From Streptomyces sp. NBRC 109706 (GTDB lineage: Bacteria > Actinomycetota > Actinomycetes > Streptomycetales > Streptomycetaceae): a stretch of DNA of 64,000 nt. The notes under the pieces are model-generated. The model had not been told where the DNA came from and did not search any database. It saw only the letters and a program-made list of their open reading frames with translations. The first letter of the stretch is position 1. The number at the start of each line of letters is the position of its first letter. Both the position numbers and the translations under genes were made by a program. This document shows positions 42,826 to 51,266 of the stretch, in pieces. The stretch lies in contig NZ_BBOM01000008.1 in the NCBI RefSeq assembly GCF_000974485.1, forward strand, positions 372,001 to 436,000, read 5' to 3'.

Positions 42826-43683
42826 ATGGATGCCCCGACCGCAGACGGAGTGGAACTGCCCTGGCTGGGACCGCCCGTCGACGCCCGTCCCCTGCTGGCA
42901 CCCGAACTGGCCGAGCTGTGCCGCATGTTGCGCGCGCTGCCGGCCGCCGACTGGCGGGCCCCCGCGGTGCCGGGGTGGACGGTGCGGGATCTCGCCGCGC
43001 ATCTGCTCGGCGATCTCCAGGGCCGTCTCGGACACGACCTCGAAGGGCGACCGCTGGCCCGGGTCCGCGCCCCCGGCGAGTCGTTGGAGGCATGGATCCA
43101 CCGGGCCAACCAGGAGTGGATCGACGCCCACGCCGACCTCGCCCCGAGCGCGCTGGTCGACGCCCTGGAGCGCGCCGCGCCCCGCGTCGTCGCCCGGTTC
43201 CGGCGGGCCGATCCCCGGGCGCCGGCCGTCGCCGTCTCCTGGGCGGGCGCCGATCCGGCGCCCGCCTGGTTGGACTGCGCCAGGGAACTCACCGAGTACT
43301 GGACGCACCGGCAGCAGATCCGGCATGCCGTCGGCCGGCCGACGGATCCCGAACCTGCCGTGCTGGCCGTCGTGTTGGACACCCTGTTCCGCGCGCTGCC
43401 GCATACCCTCCGCGACCATCGGGCGCCCGCCGGCAGTCAGCTGGGCGTGCGGGTGCCGGGGCCCGCCGGCGGCGTATGGACCGTGACCGCCACCGGCCGG
43501 GGCTGGTCCCTGGCCCCGCCGCCCACCGGCCGGCCGGCGGCCACCGTGGAATGGGACGCGGAGACCGCCTGGCGGCTCTGCACCCGGTCCGTCGACCCGG
43601 CCACGGCCCTCGCCCGCGCCCGCGTCACGGGCGACCGGACGCTCGCGGCGGCCGCCGCCCGGATCGTCTCCATCGTCCACTGA
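42826..43683 (+). CDS. Maleylpyruvate isomerase/mycothiol-dependent-enzyme family protein
   Basis: A 285-residue DinB-fold protein of the actinobacterial MDMPI N-terminal family. The start of the helical bundle reads LAELCRMLRALPAADWRAPAVPGWTVRDLAAHLLGDL, with the metal-type His in AAHLLGD. TEYWTHRQQIRHAVGRP supplies the other conserved His residues. Members use mycothiol as a thiol cofactor for isomerisation or detoxification; the substrate is unknown. The ATG at 42826 lacks a strong ribosome site, and the frame is open slightly further back. Confidence 0.78.
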   Translation: MDAPTADGVELPWLGPPVDARPLLAPELAELCRMLRALPAADWRAPAVPGWTVRDLAAHLLGDLQGRLGHDLEGRPLARVRAPGESLEAWIHRANQEWIDAHADLAPSALVDALERAAPRVVARFRRADPRAPAVAVSWAGADPAPAWLDCARELTEYWTHRQQIRHAVGRPTDPEPAVLAVVLDTLFRALPHTLRDHRAPAGSQLGVRVPGPAGGVWTVTATGRGWSLAPPPTGRPAATVEWDAETAWRLCTRSVDPATALARARVTGDRTLAAAAARIVSIVH

Positions 43684-43732
43684 GTTCTCCCCCGGCGGGG
43701 AACGCACGGCGGGTGGGGGACGTTGCCCCGGC

Positions 43733-44707
43733 ATGACCCGGAGAAACGCCTGGTCGCGCTGGTATCGGGGCGACTGCCACGTGCACTCGACGCACTCGGA
43801 CGGCACCCTGACGCCCGAGCGGATCGCCGCCGACGCCCGCGCCCTCGGCCTGGACTTCCTCGCGACCACCGAGCACAACACCGCCGCCGCGCACGCCCCC
43901 TGGGGCAGGCTCGCCGCCGACGATCTGCTGGTGATCCTCGGCGAGGAGGTCACCACCGACGACGGCCACTGGCTGGCGCTGGGCCTTCCGCCCGGCCGGC
44001 TGATCGACTGGCGGCACGGCGCAGGCGACGGGACGCTCGCGCGGCGCCGGCGGGAGGTCACGGACGCCGGCGGGCTGACCGTGGCCGCCCACCCGCACGC
44101 GCCCTACCCCACCGGCACCCTGCGCCATCCCTACCCGGGCTTCGACGTCGTCGAGGTGTGGAACGGGCTCTGGTCCTCCGACCGCCCGTGGAACGCCGAC
44201 AACGAGGCGGCGCTCGCCGACTGGGCGCGCGCCCTCGCCGAGGACGTGCCCCGGGGGCGGTGGCGGCCCGCGATGGGCAACAGCGACGCCCATCTGCCGG
44301 ACCAACTCGGCGTCCCGCACACCGTGGTGTGCGCCGAGGAGCTGACCGCCGAGGCGATCCTCGCCGGCCTCCGGGAGGGCCGCAGCTGGATCGCCGAATC
44401 CACCTCGGTCGAGCTGACGTTCACGGCCCGTGCCCTCGGTCGGTCCGCCGTCGGCATCGGCGAGCGGCTGGCCGTCGGGACGCGGCCGGTCACCGTGCGC
44501 GCCGAGGTGCGCGGCGTGCCCGACGGCACGATCGCCTTCCACACCGCGCGGGGCGAGGCGCACCGCGGGTCGCTGCCGGCATCGGGCGTCGGCGAGTCGA
44601 TGGCCCGTATCCCGCCGGACGGCGCGGAGTTCATCCGCGTCGAGGTGCGCCATCCCTCGGGGGCCATGGCCGCGCTCAGCAACCCGATCGTGCTGGAGCC
44701 GGTGTGA
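43733..44707 (+). CDS. PHP-domain metallohydrolase (CehA/McbA-like)
   Basis: A 324-residue enzyme. Its metal ligands follow the PHP pattern: DCHVHSTHSDG near residue 14, ATTEHNT, LGEEVTT, VAAHPHAP and GNSDAHLP. A beta-rich C-terminal region follows (TVRAEVRGVPDGTIAFH). Relatives hydrolyse phosphoesters or amides; some cleave carbamates. There is no signal peptide, so it acts in the cytoplasm. It starts 50 bases after the MDMPI-family gene and may be co-transcribed with it. A tandem 10-bp repeat covers its stop codon. Confidence 0.82.
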   Translation: MTRRNAWSRWYRGDCHVHSTHSDGTLTPERIAADARALGLDFLATTEHNTAAAHAPWGRLAADDLLVILGEEVTTDDGHWLALGLPPGRLIDWRHGAGDGTLARRRREVTDAGGLTVAAHPHAPYPTGTLRHPYPGFDVVEVWNGLWSSDRPWNADNEAALADWARALAEDVPRGRWRPAMGNSDAHLPDQLGVPHTVVCAEELTAEAILAGLREGRSWIAESTSVELTFTARALGRSAVGIGERLAVGTRPVTVRAEVRGVPDGTIAFHTARGEAHRGSLPASGVGESMARIPPDGAEFIRVEVRHPSGAMAALSNPIVLEPV

Positions 44708-44730
44708 GGCGGTGTGAGCCGGTGTGAGGC
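44701..44730. repeat. Triple 10-bp tandem repeat over the PHP-gene stop codon
   Basis: Three consecutive copies of GGTGTGAG(G/C)C occupy 44701-44730. The first copy includes the stop codon TGA. It is a second stop-codon-associated tandem duplication in this window, after the one at 37235-37281. Confidence 0.85.
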
Positions 44731-44739
44731 GGGCCGAGT

Positions 44740-45837
44740 TCAGGTGGTGAGGGCGATGGCGGTGGCCTGGTCGGTGCCCAGATAGAGGGTGTCGTTCGAG
44801 ACCGCCAGGTTCAGCACGCTCTCGCCCGGGGCCTCGGCCGCGCCGATCTCGAACTCCCAGCGCACCGTCCCGGTGGCCAGCTCGGCCGCCACCAACAGGC
44901 CCGGCTCGGCCGGGTAGTAGACGGTGTCGCCCCGCACGGCGACCGGCAGCAGCTCGCCGGACACCGTCGCCTGCCAGCGCTCCTCGCCGCTCTCCCCGTC
45001 CAGGGCGTGCAGGCGCCGTCCGGAGGGGCACGGCGCCAGTACCAGCCCCTCGGCGGCCACGGGATCGATCACCTGCCCCGACACATCGGACGTCCACCCC
45101 GGCTCCCCGGAGCGCGCGTCCACCGCGTGCACCCGGCCGCCGGCGGTGCCGACGCACACCAGATCGCCGACGAACGCGGCCGTGGAGACCATGCCCTCGC
45201 CGGTGTCGAACGACCAGCGTTCCGCCCCGTCGGCGACCTCCCAGGCCGTCAGCAGTCCGTCGCTGCCGCCCAGATGCACCGCGCCGTCCCGGAGTTGGGG
45301 GTCGGCGAAGAACTGTCCCCCGGTGGTCACCGTCCACAGCTCGGCGCCGTCGGCCACCGCGACGGCGCGCACCACCCCGTCCAGGCCGCCGACGAACGCG
45401 GTGCCGTCGGCCACGGCCGGCGCCGCCATCACGCCCATCCCCGAGGTCGGCACCCGCCAGCGCTCCTCGCCCCCGGCGGTGTCGAGCGCCACCAGATCGC
45501 CGCCGCCGAGCCCGGTGACCAGGAGATCGTCGACCAACGCCGGGCGGCTGGCGCTCGTCCCGGTGGGCGACTCCCACCGGGAGGAGCCGTCCCGCGCGGA
45601 GATCGCGTACACCGAGGCCCCGTTGCGTGCCACATAGACGGTGTCGCCGACCTGGACCGCCGGCGCCGCCGAGGCGACGCCGTGCGGGGCGAAGACCCAC
45701 AGCGGGCTGCCCGGGGTGGTGGGCCGCTCGTCGGGTGTGTCCGAATCGCCGCCACAGGCCGTGGCGACCAGCGCCAGACCGGCCAGGCCGAAGAGGCCAC
45801 GACGGGACGTCGGAACGGACAGCAGAGGTCGTCTCAT
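44740..45837 (-). CDS. PQQ-like beta-propeller lipoprotein
   Basis: A 365-residue exported protein. A twin-arginine-like n-region (TSRRGLFGLAGLALVATAC) ends in a lipobox at Cys28, so it is anchored outside the membrane. Repeats of about 40 residues with GxxxAxDxxxGxxxW (for example VALDTAGGEERWRVP, VHAVDARSGEPGWTSD and LHALDGESGEERW) build an eight-bladed PQQ/BamB-type propeller. No catalytic role is evident; it may be a scaffold. It lies 46 bases downstream of the receptor-type kinase gene on the same strand. Such propellers often accompany Streptomyces Ser/Thr kinases, so a joint function is plausible. Confidence 0.83.
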   Translation of the reverse strand: MRRPLLSVPTSRRGLFGLAGLALVATACGGDSDTPDERPTTPGSPLWVFAPHGVASAAPAVQVGDTVYVARNGASVYAISARDGSSRWESPTGTSASRPALVDDLLVTGLGGGDLVALDTAGGEERWRVPTSGMGVMAAPAVADGTAFVGGLDGVVRAVAVADGAELWTVTTGGQFFADPQLRDGAVHLGGSDGLLTAWEVADGAERWSFDTGEGMVSTAAFVGDLVCVGTAGGRVHAVDARSGEPGWTSDVSGQVIDPVAAEGLVLAPCPSGRRLHALDGESGEERWQATVSGELLPVAVRGDTVYYPAEPGLLVAAELATGTVRWEFEIGAAEAPGESVLNLAVSNDTLYLGTDQATAIALTT

Positions 45838-45883
45838 GGTGCGCTTAACTCCCAACTGGCGCTCCCCGGTGGGGAGATCGCGG

Positions 45884-48079
45884 TCAGAACTCGTCCGGGA
45901 CATCGGAGCCGAGAAAGCGGAACGCGCCGTCCTCCACCCGGTAGAAGAAGACGCCCTCCCCGACGAAAAAGCCGTTCTCCTCCTCGAACGCGTACTCCTT
46001 GGCCACACCCTGATGGGCGGTCAGCCGCAGCACCTCGACGATGTCCCGATGATCCACCGAGGCCGTGTCCAAACCTTCGACGCAGCGCGCCAGGACCTCG
46101 ATCACGTCATAGCCCTCGGCCGCGTACGGCGGCGGCGGCTCGCCATGGTGCTCCTCGAAGACCTGGGCGAACTCGGCGGCGGACGGGGCGGCCAGCGGAT
46201 CCGTCACCGTGGAGACCACCAGCCAGCCGTCGGCGGCCGGGCCGGCCGACTCGACGAACCGTGGATCGTGCATCGCCTGGGTGCCCAGACAGGGCCCCCG
46301 GTAGCCGGCCTCGGCGAGCAGGCCGGCGAACACCGCCGCCGACTCCCAGCCGCCCCCGAACAGCACGGCGCCCGGGAGGTGGCCGACGATCCGGCGTACG
46401 GCGTCCCGCAGTTCGGCCTCCCCACCCTCGGCGCGCTCCGGGATCACCTCGGGGCCGCCGCCCAGCAGCCCCGTCCTGGCGCTGCGGGTGATCTCCCAGC
46501 CGTACTCGCTGCCGTCGTCCACCAGCACCACCGGGCCCTCCACCGTTCCCGAGGTCAACAGCGTGACGATCGGCCGAAGTTGCAGGGCGTCGATCGGACG
46601 GGCCATCGTGTAGACGGCGTTGAGGTTTCCGCCGGCGCCGTCCGTCACGGTGACCACCGACTTGCGGACCCTGGTGTAGGGGTCCATCAGCGCCCTGGTG
46701 GCCGCGGGGGAGGTCGCGGCGACCACCGCGACCACCGCGTCGTCGGCGGCGAGCCGTTCCGCGACCCGTACCGCCTCGTCTGCCGAGCCGGCGTCGTCGA
46801 CGGAGCGCAGCACCAGGTCGAAGGACCGCCGGTCGTCCGCGTTGTGCCGGGCCACCGCGACCTCGGCGCCGCGCAGTTGGGCGTCGGCCGCCTCGGCGAG
46901 CGGGCCGGAGAGGTCGGCCTGGAAGGCGACCGTCAACGCGGTCAGCTCCGGCGCCGGGTCCTCGCCGCCGCCCGTGTCCGAGGCGTTCCTGCCGTTCCAC
47001 CACAGCACCCCGCCGCTGATCCCGGCCAGTCCGAGGCCCGTGCCGAGCAGCCCGAGCAACGCCCGGCGCCGGGTCCTGCCGGGCGCCTGGCTGGGCGGCC
47101 CGAACGAGCCCGACGGCGGGTAGGGCGTCTCGCTCCTGGGCGCGCTGGTGGTCTCCAGGCTGTCCACCGCGCCGTGCGGCACCTGCGTCGGCTCGATCGG
47201 CGGCAGCGCCAGCATGCCCGCCGAACGCTCGGCTATCAGATGGGTGACCGGCCCCGGCAGCCAGCCGCCGGCGGTCGCGCCGGCATCGCGCCAGGCGGCT
47301 TGAAGCGCCCCGGTGCCGGGCCGCACCGAGGGCTCCTTGGCCAGACAGCGCTCCAGCAACTCCCGCAGTGTGCCGGACAGTTGGCCGAGGTCGGGCTCGT
47401 TGTGCACGGTGCGGTAGAGCACCGAGGCCACCGGGCCGCCGCCGAAAGGACGGCGTCCGGTGGCGGCGAAGGCCAGCACACAGCCCAGCGAGAACACATC
47501 GCTCGCCGGCCCCACCGACCGGCCGCCGGCCTGTTCGGGGGAGAGGAACCCGGGCGAGCCGATCACCGCGTCCGTCGCGGTGAGCACGGTGTCGTCCAGG
47601 GCCCTGGCGATGCCGAAGTCGATCAGCCGGGGCCCGTCCGGCGCGAGCAGCACATTGCCCGGCTTGACATCGCGGTGCACCAGACCGGCGGCGTGCACCG
47701 CGTCCAGCGCCTCGGCCAGCCGCAGGCCGAGCGTCCGCACGCTCCGCTCGGGCAGCGGCCCGGTCGCCGCGACCGTCGCGTCGAGCGCGGGACCCGGCAC
47801 GAACTCCGTGGCGAGCCACGGCGCCTCGGCCTCCGTGTCGGCCGCCACCACCGGCACCGCCCAGCGGTTGACGACCTGACGGGCCGCCGCCACCTCGCGC
47901 CGGAACCGGCGCCGGAACGACGGCTCGTCGGCGAACTCCGAACGGATCAGCTTGATCGCGACCAGCGTGCCGTCGGTGCCGCGCCCCAGCAGCACGGTGC
48001 CCATTCCGCCGGCACCCAGCCGACCCACGCACCGGTAGCGGCCGACCCACGCGGGATCGCCGGGACGCAGGGGCCGCAT
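45884..48079 (-). CDS. Receptor Ser/Thr protein kinase with extracytoplasmic ligand-binding domain
   Basis: A 731-residue single-pass receptor. The N-terminal PknB-type kinase (about 10-270) has GRLGAGGMGTV, Lys43 in VAIKLIR, HRDVKPGN (Asp137 catalytic) and DFG at 154-156, so it should be active. A Pro-rich linker precedes one membrane helix (about 339-361). The outer C-terminal part (about 375-725) is a periplasmic-binding fold of the branched-amino-acid/ANP-receptor type (VAFQADLSGPLAEAADAQLRGAEVAV, AVLFGGGWESAAVFAGLLAEAGY). It probably converts ligand binding outside into protein phosphorylation inside. It is followed by the propeller lipoprotein, and an acidic lipoprotein gene lies upstream on the same strand. 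Confidence 0.9.
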   Translation of the reverse strand: MRPLRPGDPAWVGRYRCVGRLGAGGMGTVLLGRGTDGTLVAIKLIRSEFADEPSFRRRFRREVAAARQVVNRWAVPVVAADTEAEAPWLATEFVPGPALDATVAATGPLPERSVRTLGLRLAEALDAVHAAGLVHRDVKPGNVLLAPDGPRLIDFGIARALDDTVLTATDAVIGSPGFLSPEQAGGRSVGPASDVFSLGCVLAFAATGRRPFGGGPVASVLYRTVHNEPDLGQLSGTLRELLERCLAKEPSVRPGTGALQAAWRDAGATAGGWLPGPVTHLIAERSAGMLALPPIEPTQVPHGAVDSLETTSAPRSETPYPPSGSFGPPSQAPGRTRRRALLGLLGTGLGLAGISGGVLWWNGRNASDTGGGEDPAPELTALTVAFQADLSGPLAEAADAQLRGAEVAVARHNADDRRSFDLVLRSVDDAGSADEAVRVAERLAADDAVVAVVAATSPAATRALMDPYTRVRKSVVTVTDGAGGNLNAVYTMARPIDALQLRPIVTLLTSGTVEGPVVLVDDGSEYGWEITRSARTGLLGGGPEVIPERAEGGEAELRDAVRRIVGHLPGAVLFGGGWESAAVFAGLLAEAGYRGPCLGTQAMHDPRFVESAGPAADGWLVVSTVTDPLAAPSAAEFAQVFEEHHGEPPPPYAAEGYDVIEVLARCVEGLDTASVDHRDIVEVLRLTAHQGVAKEYAFEEENGFFVGEGVFFYRVEDGAFRFLGSDVPDEF

Positions 48080-48128
48080 CAGGCGCCGCCCCCCACCACC
48101 GCGCCCGACCGGCCCACGCCGTCCCGCG

Positions 48129-49016
48129 TCATGTCAGCTCCAGCTCGATCTGGTACAGCACCCGGGCCAGGCCCTCGGCCGCCATCCGCATCAGCTCCAT
48201 GTCGTCGTGCCCGGGGCCGCCCTTGACGGCGACGGAGGCGGTGACCGGGCCGATGCGGGACTTCACCCACAGATAGGAGTAGGGCACCGGGCTGTCGGGA
48301 CCGCGCCACTGACCCATCTCGAAGAGCGAGGCGTCCGCGTTCAGCACCTCCTCCTCCGGGTACTCCAGCGACATCAGCCCGGACAGCCGCTGCCCGTCGC
48401 CGAGTTCCTGGTCGGGGCAGCGGTAGCTCTCGTCCAGCGTCGCGGCCATCTCCGCGTCGGCTCCGGCGTCGTCGCGGTGCGCCGAGACGGTGACCGTCGC
48501 CAGCACCTGCCCGAGGCCGTCGGCGGGCGGCAGCTGGTAGCGGCGGGTGAGCGAGTCGAGCACCCCGTCCGGCAGCTCCGCGCGCGACCAGGTGCAGTCG
48601 TCGCCCAACACCGTCCAGGTGGCGGCGACTTCGGGCGGGTCGTCCGGGGTCAGCCCCGGCCACCAGATCTCCGGGTCCACCTGGGCGCCCTCGGTGAGGG
48701 CGCGGGCCTCCGTCGCGTCGGTCGGCAGCCGGTCAGGGTTGGGCGTGAAGTCGTACTCGTCCGGCAGCGCGCCGACACCTCCTGCCTCCTCGTCGTCGCC
48801 CTCGCCGCCCTCTTCGTCGGGCTGTTCCTCGTCCGGCTCGTCCGGCTCGTCCGGCTCGTCCGTGTCCTCCGAGGTGTCACCCCGGGGCGACTCCCCGGTC
48901 TTGCCCGGTTCCCCGTCGGCGTCCGACGTGCCGCAGCCGACCAGCGTGACCGCCAGCAGACCGGCGGCCAGCGCGGTCGCGCGTCTCGGTCCCCTCCGCA
49001 CCCGACGCATGAGCAT
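48129..49016 (-). CDS. Lipoprotein with acidic repeat linker
   Basis: A 295-residue exported protein of no recognised family. A signal peptide ends in a lipobox (LLAVTLVGCG, Cys28). A long acidic linker follows with DEPDEPDEPDEEQPDEE (about 50-80), encoded by 9-bp repeats near 48832-48860. The C-terminal globular domain (about 100-295) has two Cys residues (DDCTW, YRCPD) that could form a disulfide. It lies about 50 bases before the receptor kinase and probably shares its transcript. Start: ATG at 49016, or the ATG two codons later (49010), which suits the GGGGG ribosome site better. Confidence 0.7.
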   Translation of the reverse strand: MLMRRVRRGPRRATALAAGLLAVTLVGCGTSDADGEPGKTGESPRGDTSEDTDEPDEPDEPDEEQPDEEGGEGDDEEAGGVGALPDEYDFTPNPDRLPTDATEARALTEGAQVDPEIWWPGLTPDDPPEVAATWTVLGDDCTWSRAELPDGVLDSLTRRYQLPPADGLGQVLATVTVSAHRDDAGADAEMAATLDESYRCPDQELGDGQRLSGLMSLEYPEEEVLNADASLFEMGQWRGPDSPVPYSYLWVKSRIGPVTASVAVKGGPGHDDMELMRMAAEGLARVLYQIELELT

Positions 49017-49380
49017 CCCCCGTCTTTCGTTGTGTCCGCACCCCTACGGCTGGTGATTCTATGGTTGCCGAACCCCCAGATCAGCGCGCTCATGTCACGG
49101 GTGGGTACCGGTCGTGTTCTCGTTCGGATCGCCGCGGCCCCCGCCGAACGGCCCGCGGCCCAGGCGGATTCGGGGCCGTAGGCCGGTCGGGCGCGGCGGG
49201 CTCGGCAGCGATTGTCAGTGGCGTGCACCATGCTGTCTTCCGGATCACCGAACGAGGCCGAAGGGCTTTCGTTCGAGGCGGTCAACCCTGTCCTCCCGCA
49301 CGTCGGTCGCGGTGTCGGGCATGCCGTCTCCCGGGTGGTCCTCCCGTTGAGGCGCAGGTGTGAGCTGGAGGTCGATGATC
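49017..49380. other. Divergent intergenic region before the MoxR-VWA operon
   Basis: I see no gene; the open frames are shadows. The region must hold promoters for the lipoprotein/kinase block (minus) and the zinc-finger/MoxR operon (plus). No pair of -35/-10 boxes stands out strongly. The stretch 49040-49140 is a little poorer in G+C. Confidence 0.3.
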
Positions 49381-49875
49381 GTGAACGCGGACACAACCGC
49401 GTGGGAGGAACGCGGCACGGTGCGGGTGGTCGAGCCCGTACGGTCCCGCAAGTTGGCGAAGGTCCCCTTCGTCGAGCTGGCCGAGGGACGGCTGCAGGGC
49501 GTGGTGTCGAGCGGCTCGGACATCGCCCGGGTCTATGTCTCGGCGATCGCCGCCGACAGCCACGCCCTCAGCTGCGGCACCAACAACAACCGTCCCTGCG
49601 GCGGCAGCCACGGCTACGCGTGCAAGCATCTCCAGGCGCTGGTCAAGGAGGCCGAGATCCAGTACGGCGTGGAGCGGGTCGCCCGCTATCTCGGGGTCGA
49701 GGTCGGCGAGGACGGCGGCGTGCTCGCCGGGCTGCGGACCGCGCCGGCCGGCGCTCCGGTCGGCGGGGTCTTCAGCCGCTTCCTGCGCCATCTCGCCTAT
49801 CTGGAACGGGCGGACAGCAAGGCGCCGCTGCCGGAGATGGCGTGGTTCCCGGCGACGGGGGCGGTGGCCGGCTGA
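49381..49875 (+). CDS. SWIM-like zinc-finger protein, first gene of MoxR-VWA operon
   Basis: A 164-residue protein. A conserved N-terminal stretch (ERGTVRVVEPVRSRKLAKVPFVELA) precedes a Cys/His cluster: LSCGTNNNRPCGGSHGYACKHLQ at about 58-81. This spacing, ending in CxH, resembles a SWIM zinc finger, which binds DNA or protein. The GTG at 49381 has GGAGG nine bases upstream; an ATG at 49375 is only three bases from it. The stop overlaps the next gene by one base (TGATG), the first of the tight junctions in this operon. It may be the nucleic-acid or target-recognition subunit. Confidence 0.7.
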   Translation: MNADTTAWEERGTVRVVEPVRSRKLAKVPFVELAEGRLQGVVSSGSDIARVYVSAIAADSHALSCGTNNNRPCGGSHGYACKHLQALVKEAEIQYGVERVARYLGVEVGEDGGVLAGLRTAPAGAPVGGVFSRFLRHLAYLERADSKAPLPEMAWFPATGAVAG

Positions 49876-51266
49876 TGTTCGGTATCCAACTCGCCGAGCT
49901 GCTGGGCCAGGAGCCCGCCGGCGCCGACGAGGCCATGGCGGTGGTGACCGGCTGCGACGAGGCCCTGGTCGAGGGCTTCGCCCGGCTGGGCGCCGACCGC
50001 GCCGCCGCACTGCGGGTGCTGGCCGGGGCCGTCGCCGCCTCGCCGCTCGGCCCGGCCGTCGCCGAGGCGGTCGAGAAGACCGCCGTCGGCTCCGCGACGG
50101 ACGAGCATCTCGCCGCCGTGGCCGGCGCCAGGACCGCCCTGCTCGGCGCCCTGCACGACGCCCGACTCGCCTCCCTCGACGCGGCGTTGGGCCGCGCCAG
50201 GGAGCCATGGCCGGAGACGGCGGACGGCGTGTGGCAGTCCGAGCCCCGGCTGGCCGGCGCCCGTTCCTGGCTGCGGGAGCTGGCCCTGGTCGGCTGGCGC
50301 GGGGTCGGGGACGATCTGGTCTCCTCGGCCGACCCGACGGTCGAGGCCCTGTGGGACGCCCCGGCGACCCGCCGGCTGGCCGTCCTGGTCGACGGCCTCG
50401 CCGCCGAGCTGCACGCCCTCGCCCCGCTGGCCACGGCCGAGCGGCTGCCCGTCCGCCGCTGGGCCGATCTGTGGGCCAGGGCCCTGCTGCTCTCCCAGCC
50501 GGGACCATGGGATCCGGAGGCCACCGAGGCGACGACGGTCTCCGGCCGGCTGCTGCCGCTGGGCACCGAGATCCACGAACACGGCACCAGCGTGCAGGTC
50601 GTGGTGCACGCCCTGCTGGAGCAGGCCGGCGAGACGCAGACGCGGCTGGTGCGGGTCGGCGTCGGCGCGGCCAAGGTCGACACCATCGTCGGCCCCGCCG
50701 TCTGGCGCGTGCTGGGGCGCTGTCCGGTGCTGCTGGCGGCGCTCGCCGAGCGCCGCGCGCTGGAGATCGCCGAGCTGCCGCTGCTTGCCTCCGGCGATCT
50801 GCGCTGGCACGACGACCGGGCCCGCGCCGGCGAGCCGGCCGATCCGTTCGTCACCGCCAGGGCCGGGCTCCCGGGCGCGCTCGCCTCGCCCGTCCCGCCG
50901 CTGGACCGCCATCCGGTGCGGCTGGCGGAGCCGGTGCTGCTGGAGGGATACACCATCAAGGGCGACACCCTTCACCTCGACGGGCAGCAGCTTCCGCTGG
51001 CCCTCGAACAGCTGCCGAGCAGCGGCCCGTTGACTCGTCAACTCGTGGCCGCTTCGACGGAGTTGATAGGGCTGCTCGGCTGGGACGGCGGCTGGTCGCT
51101 GCGCCCGCTCGCGGTGCGCGCCACCGTCAAGCGCAAGCAGGTCGAGGCGCACAACGGCGACTGGGCGCTCGGCCCGACCGATCCCAAGATCGCCAAGGCC
51201 GAGGCCAGGAACGGCGACGCGGTCGCCGTGCTGCGCGAGCGGGCGGGACGGTTGCTGCGCTCATGA
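49875..51266 (+). CDS. Uncharacterised protein, 463 residues (DUF5691-like)
   Basis: A soluble Ala/Leu-rich protein without known catalytic motifs or signal peptide. The N-terminal part is helical (EALVEGFARLGADRAAALRVLAG). A middle part has GTEIHEHGTSVQVVVHALLEQAGE, and the C-terminus has KRKQVEAHNGDWALGPTDPKIAKAEARNGD. Similar proteins sit between SWIM-type and VWA genes in other Streptomyces; I believe NCBI labels them DUF5691, from memory only. Starts and stops overlap both neighbours (1 and 4 bases), so it is almost certainly made in fixed ratio with them. Confidence 0.6.
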   Translation: MFGIQLAELLGQEPAGADEAMAVVTGCDEALVEGFARLGADRAAALRVLAGAVAASPLGPAVAEAVEKTAVGSATDEHLAAVAGARTALLGALHDARLASLDAALGRAREPWPETADGVWQSEPRLAGARSWLRELALVGWRGVGDDLVSSADPTVEALWDAPATRRLAVLVDGLAAELHALAPLATAERLPVRRWADLWARALLLSQPGPWDPEATEATTVSGRLLPLGTEIHEHGTSVQVVVHALLEQAGETQTRLVRVGVGAAKVDTIVGPAVWRVLGRCPVLLAALAERRALEIAELPLLASGDLRWHDDRARAGEPADPFVTARAGLPGALASPVPPLDRHPVRLAEPVLLEGYTIKGDTLHLDGQQLPLALEQLPSSGPLTRQLVAASTELIGLLGWDGGWSLRPLAVRATVKRKQVEAHNGDWALGPTDPKIAKAEARNGDAVAVLRERAGRLLRS

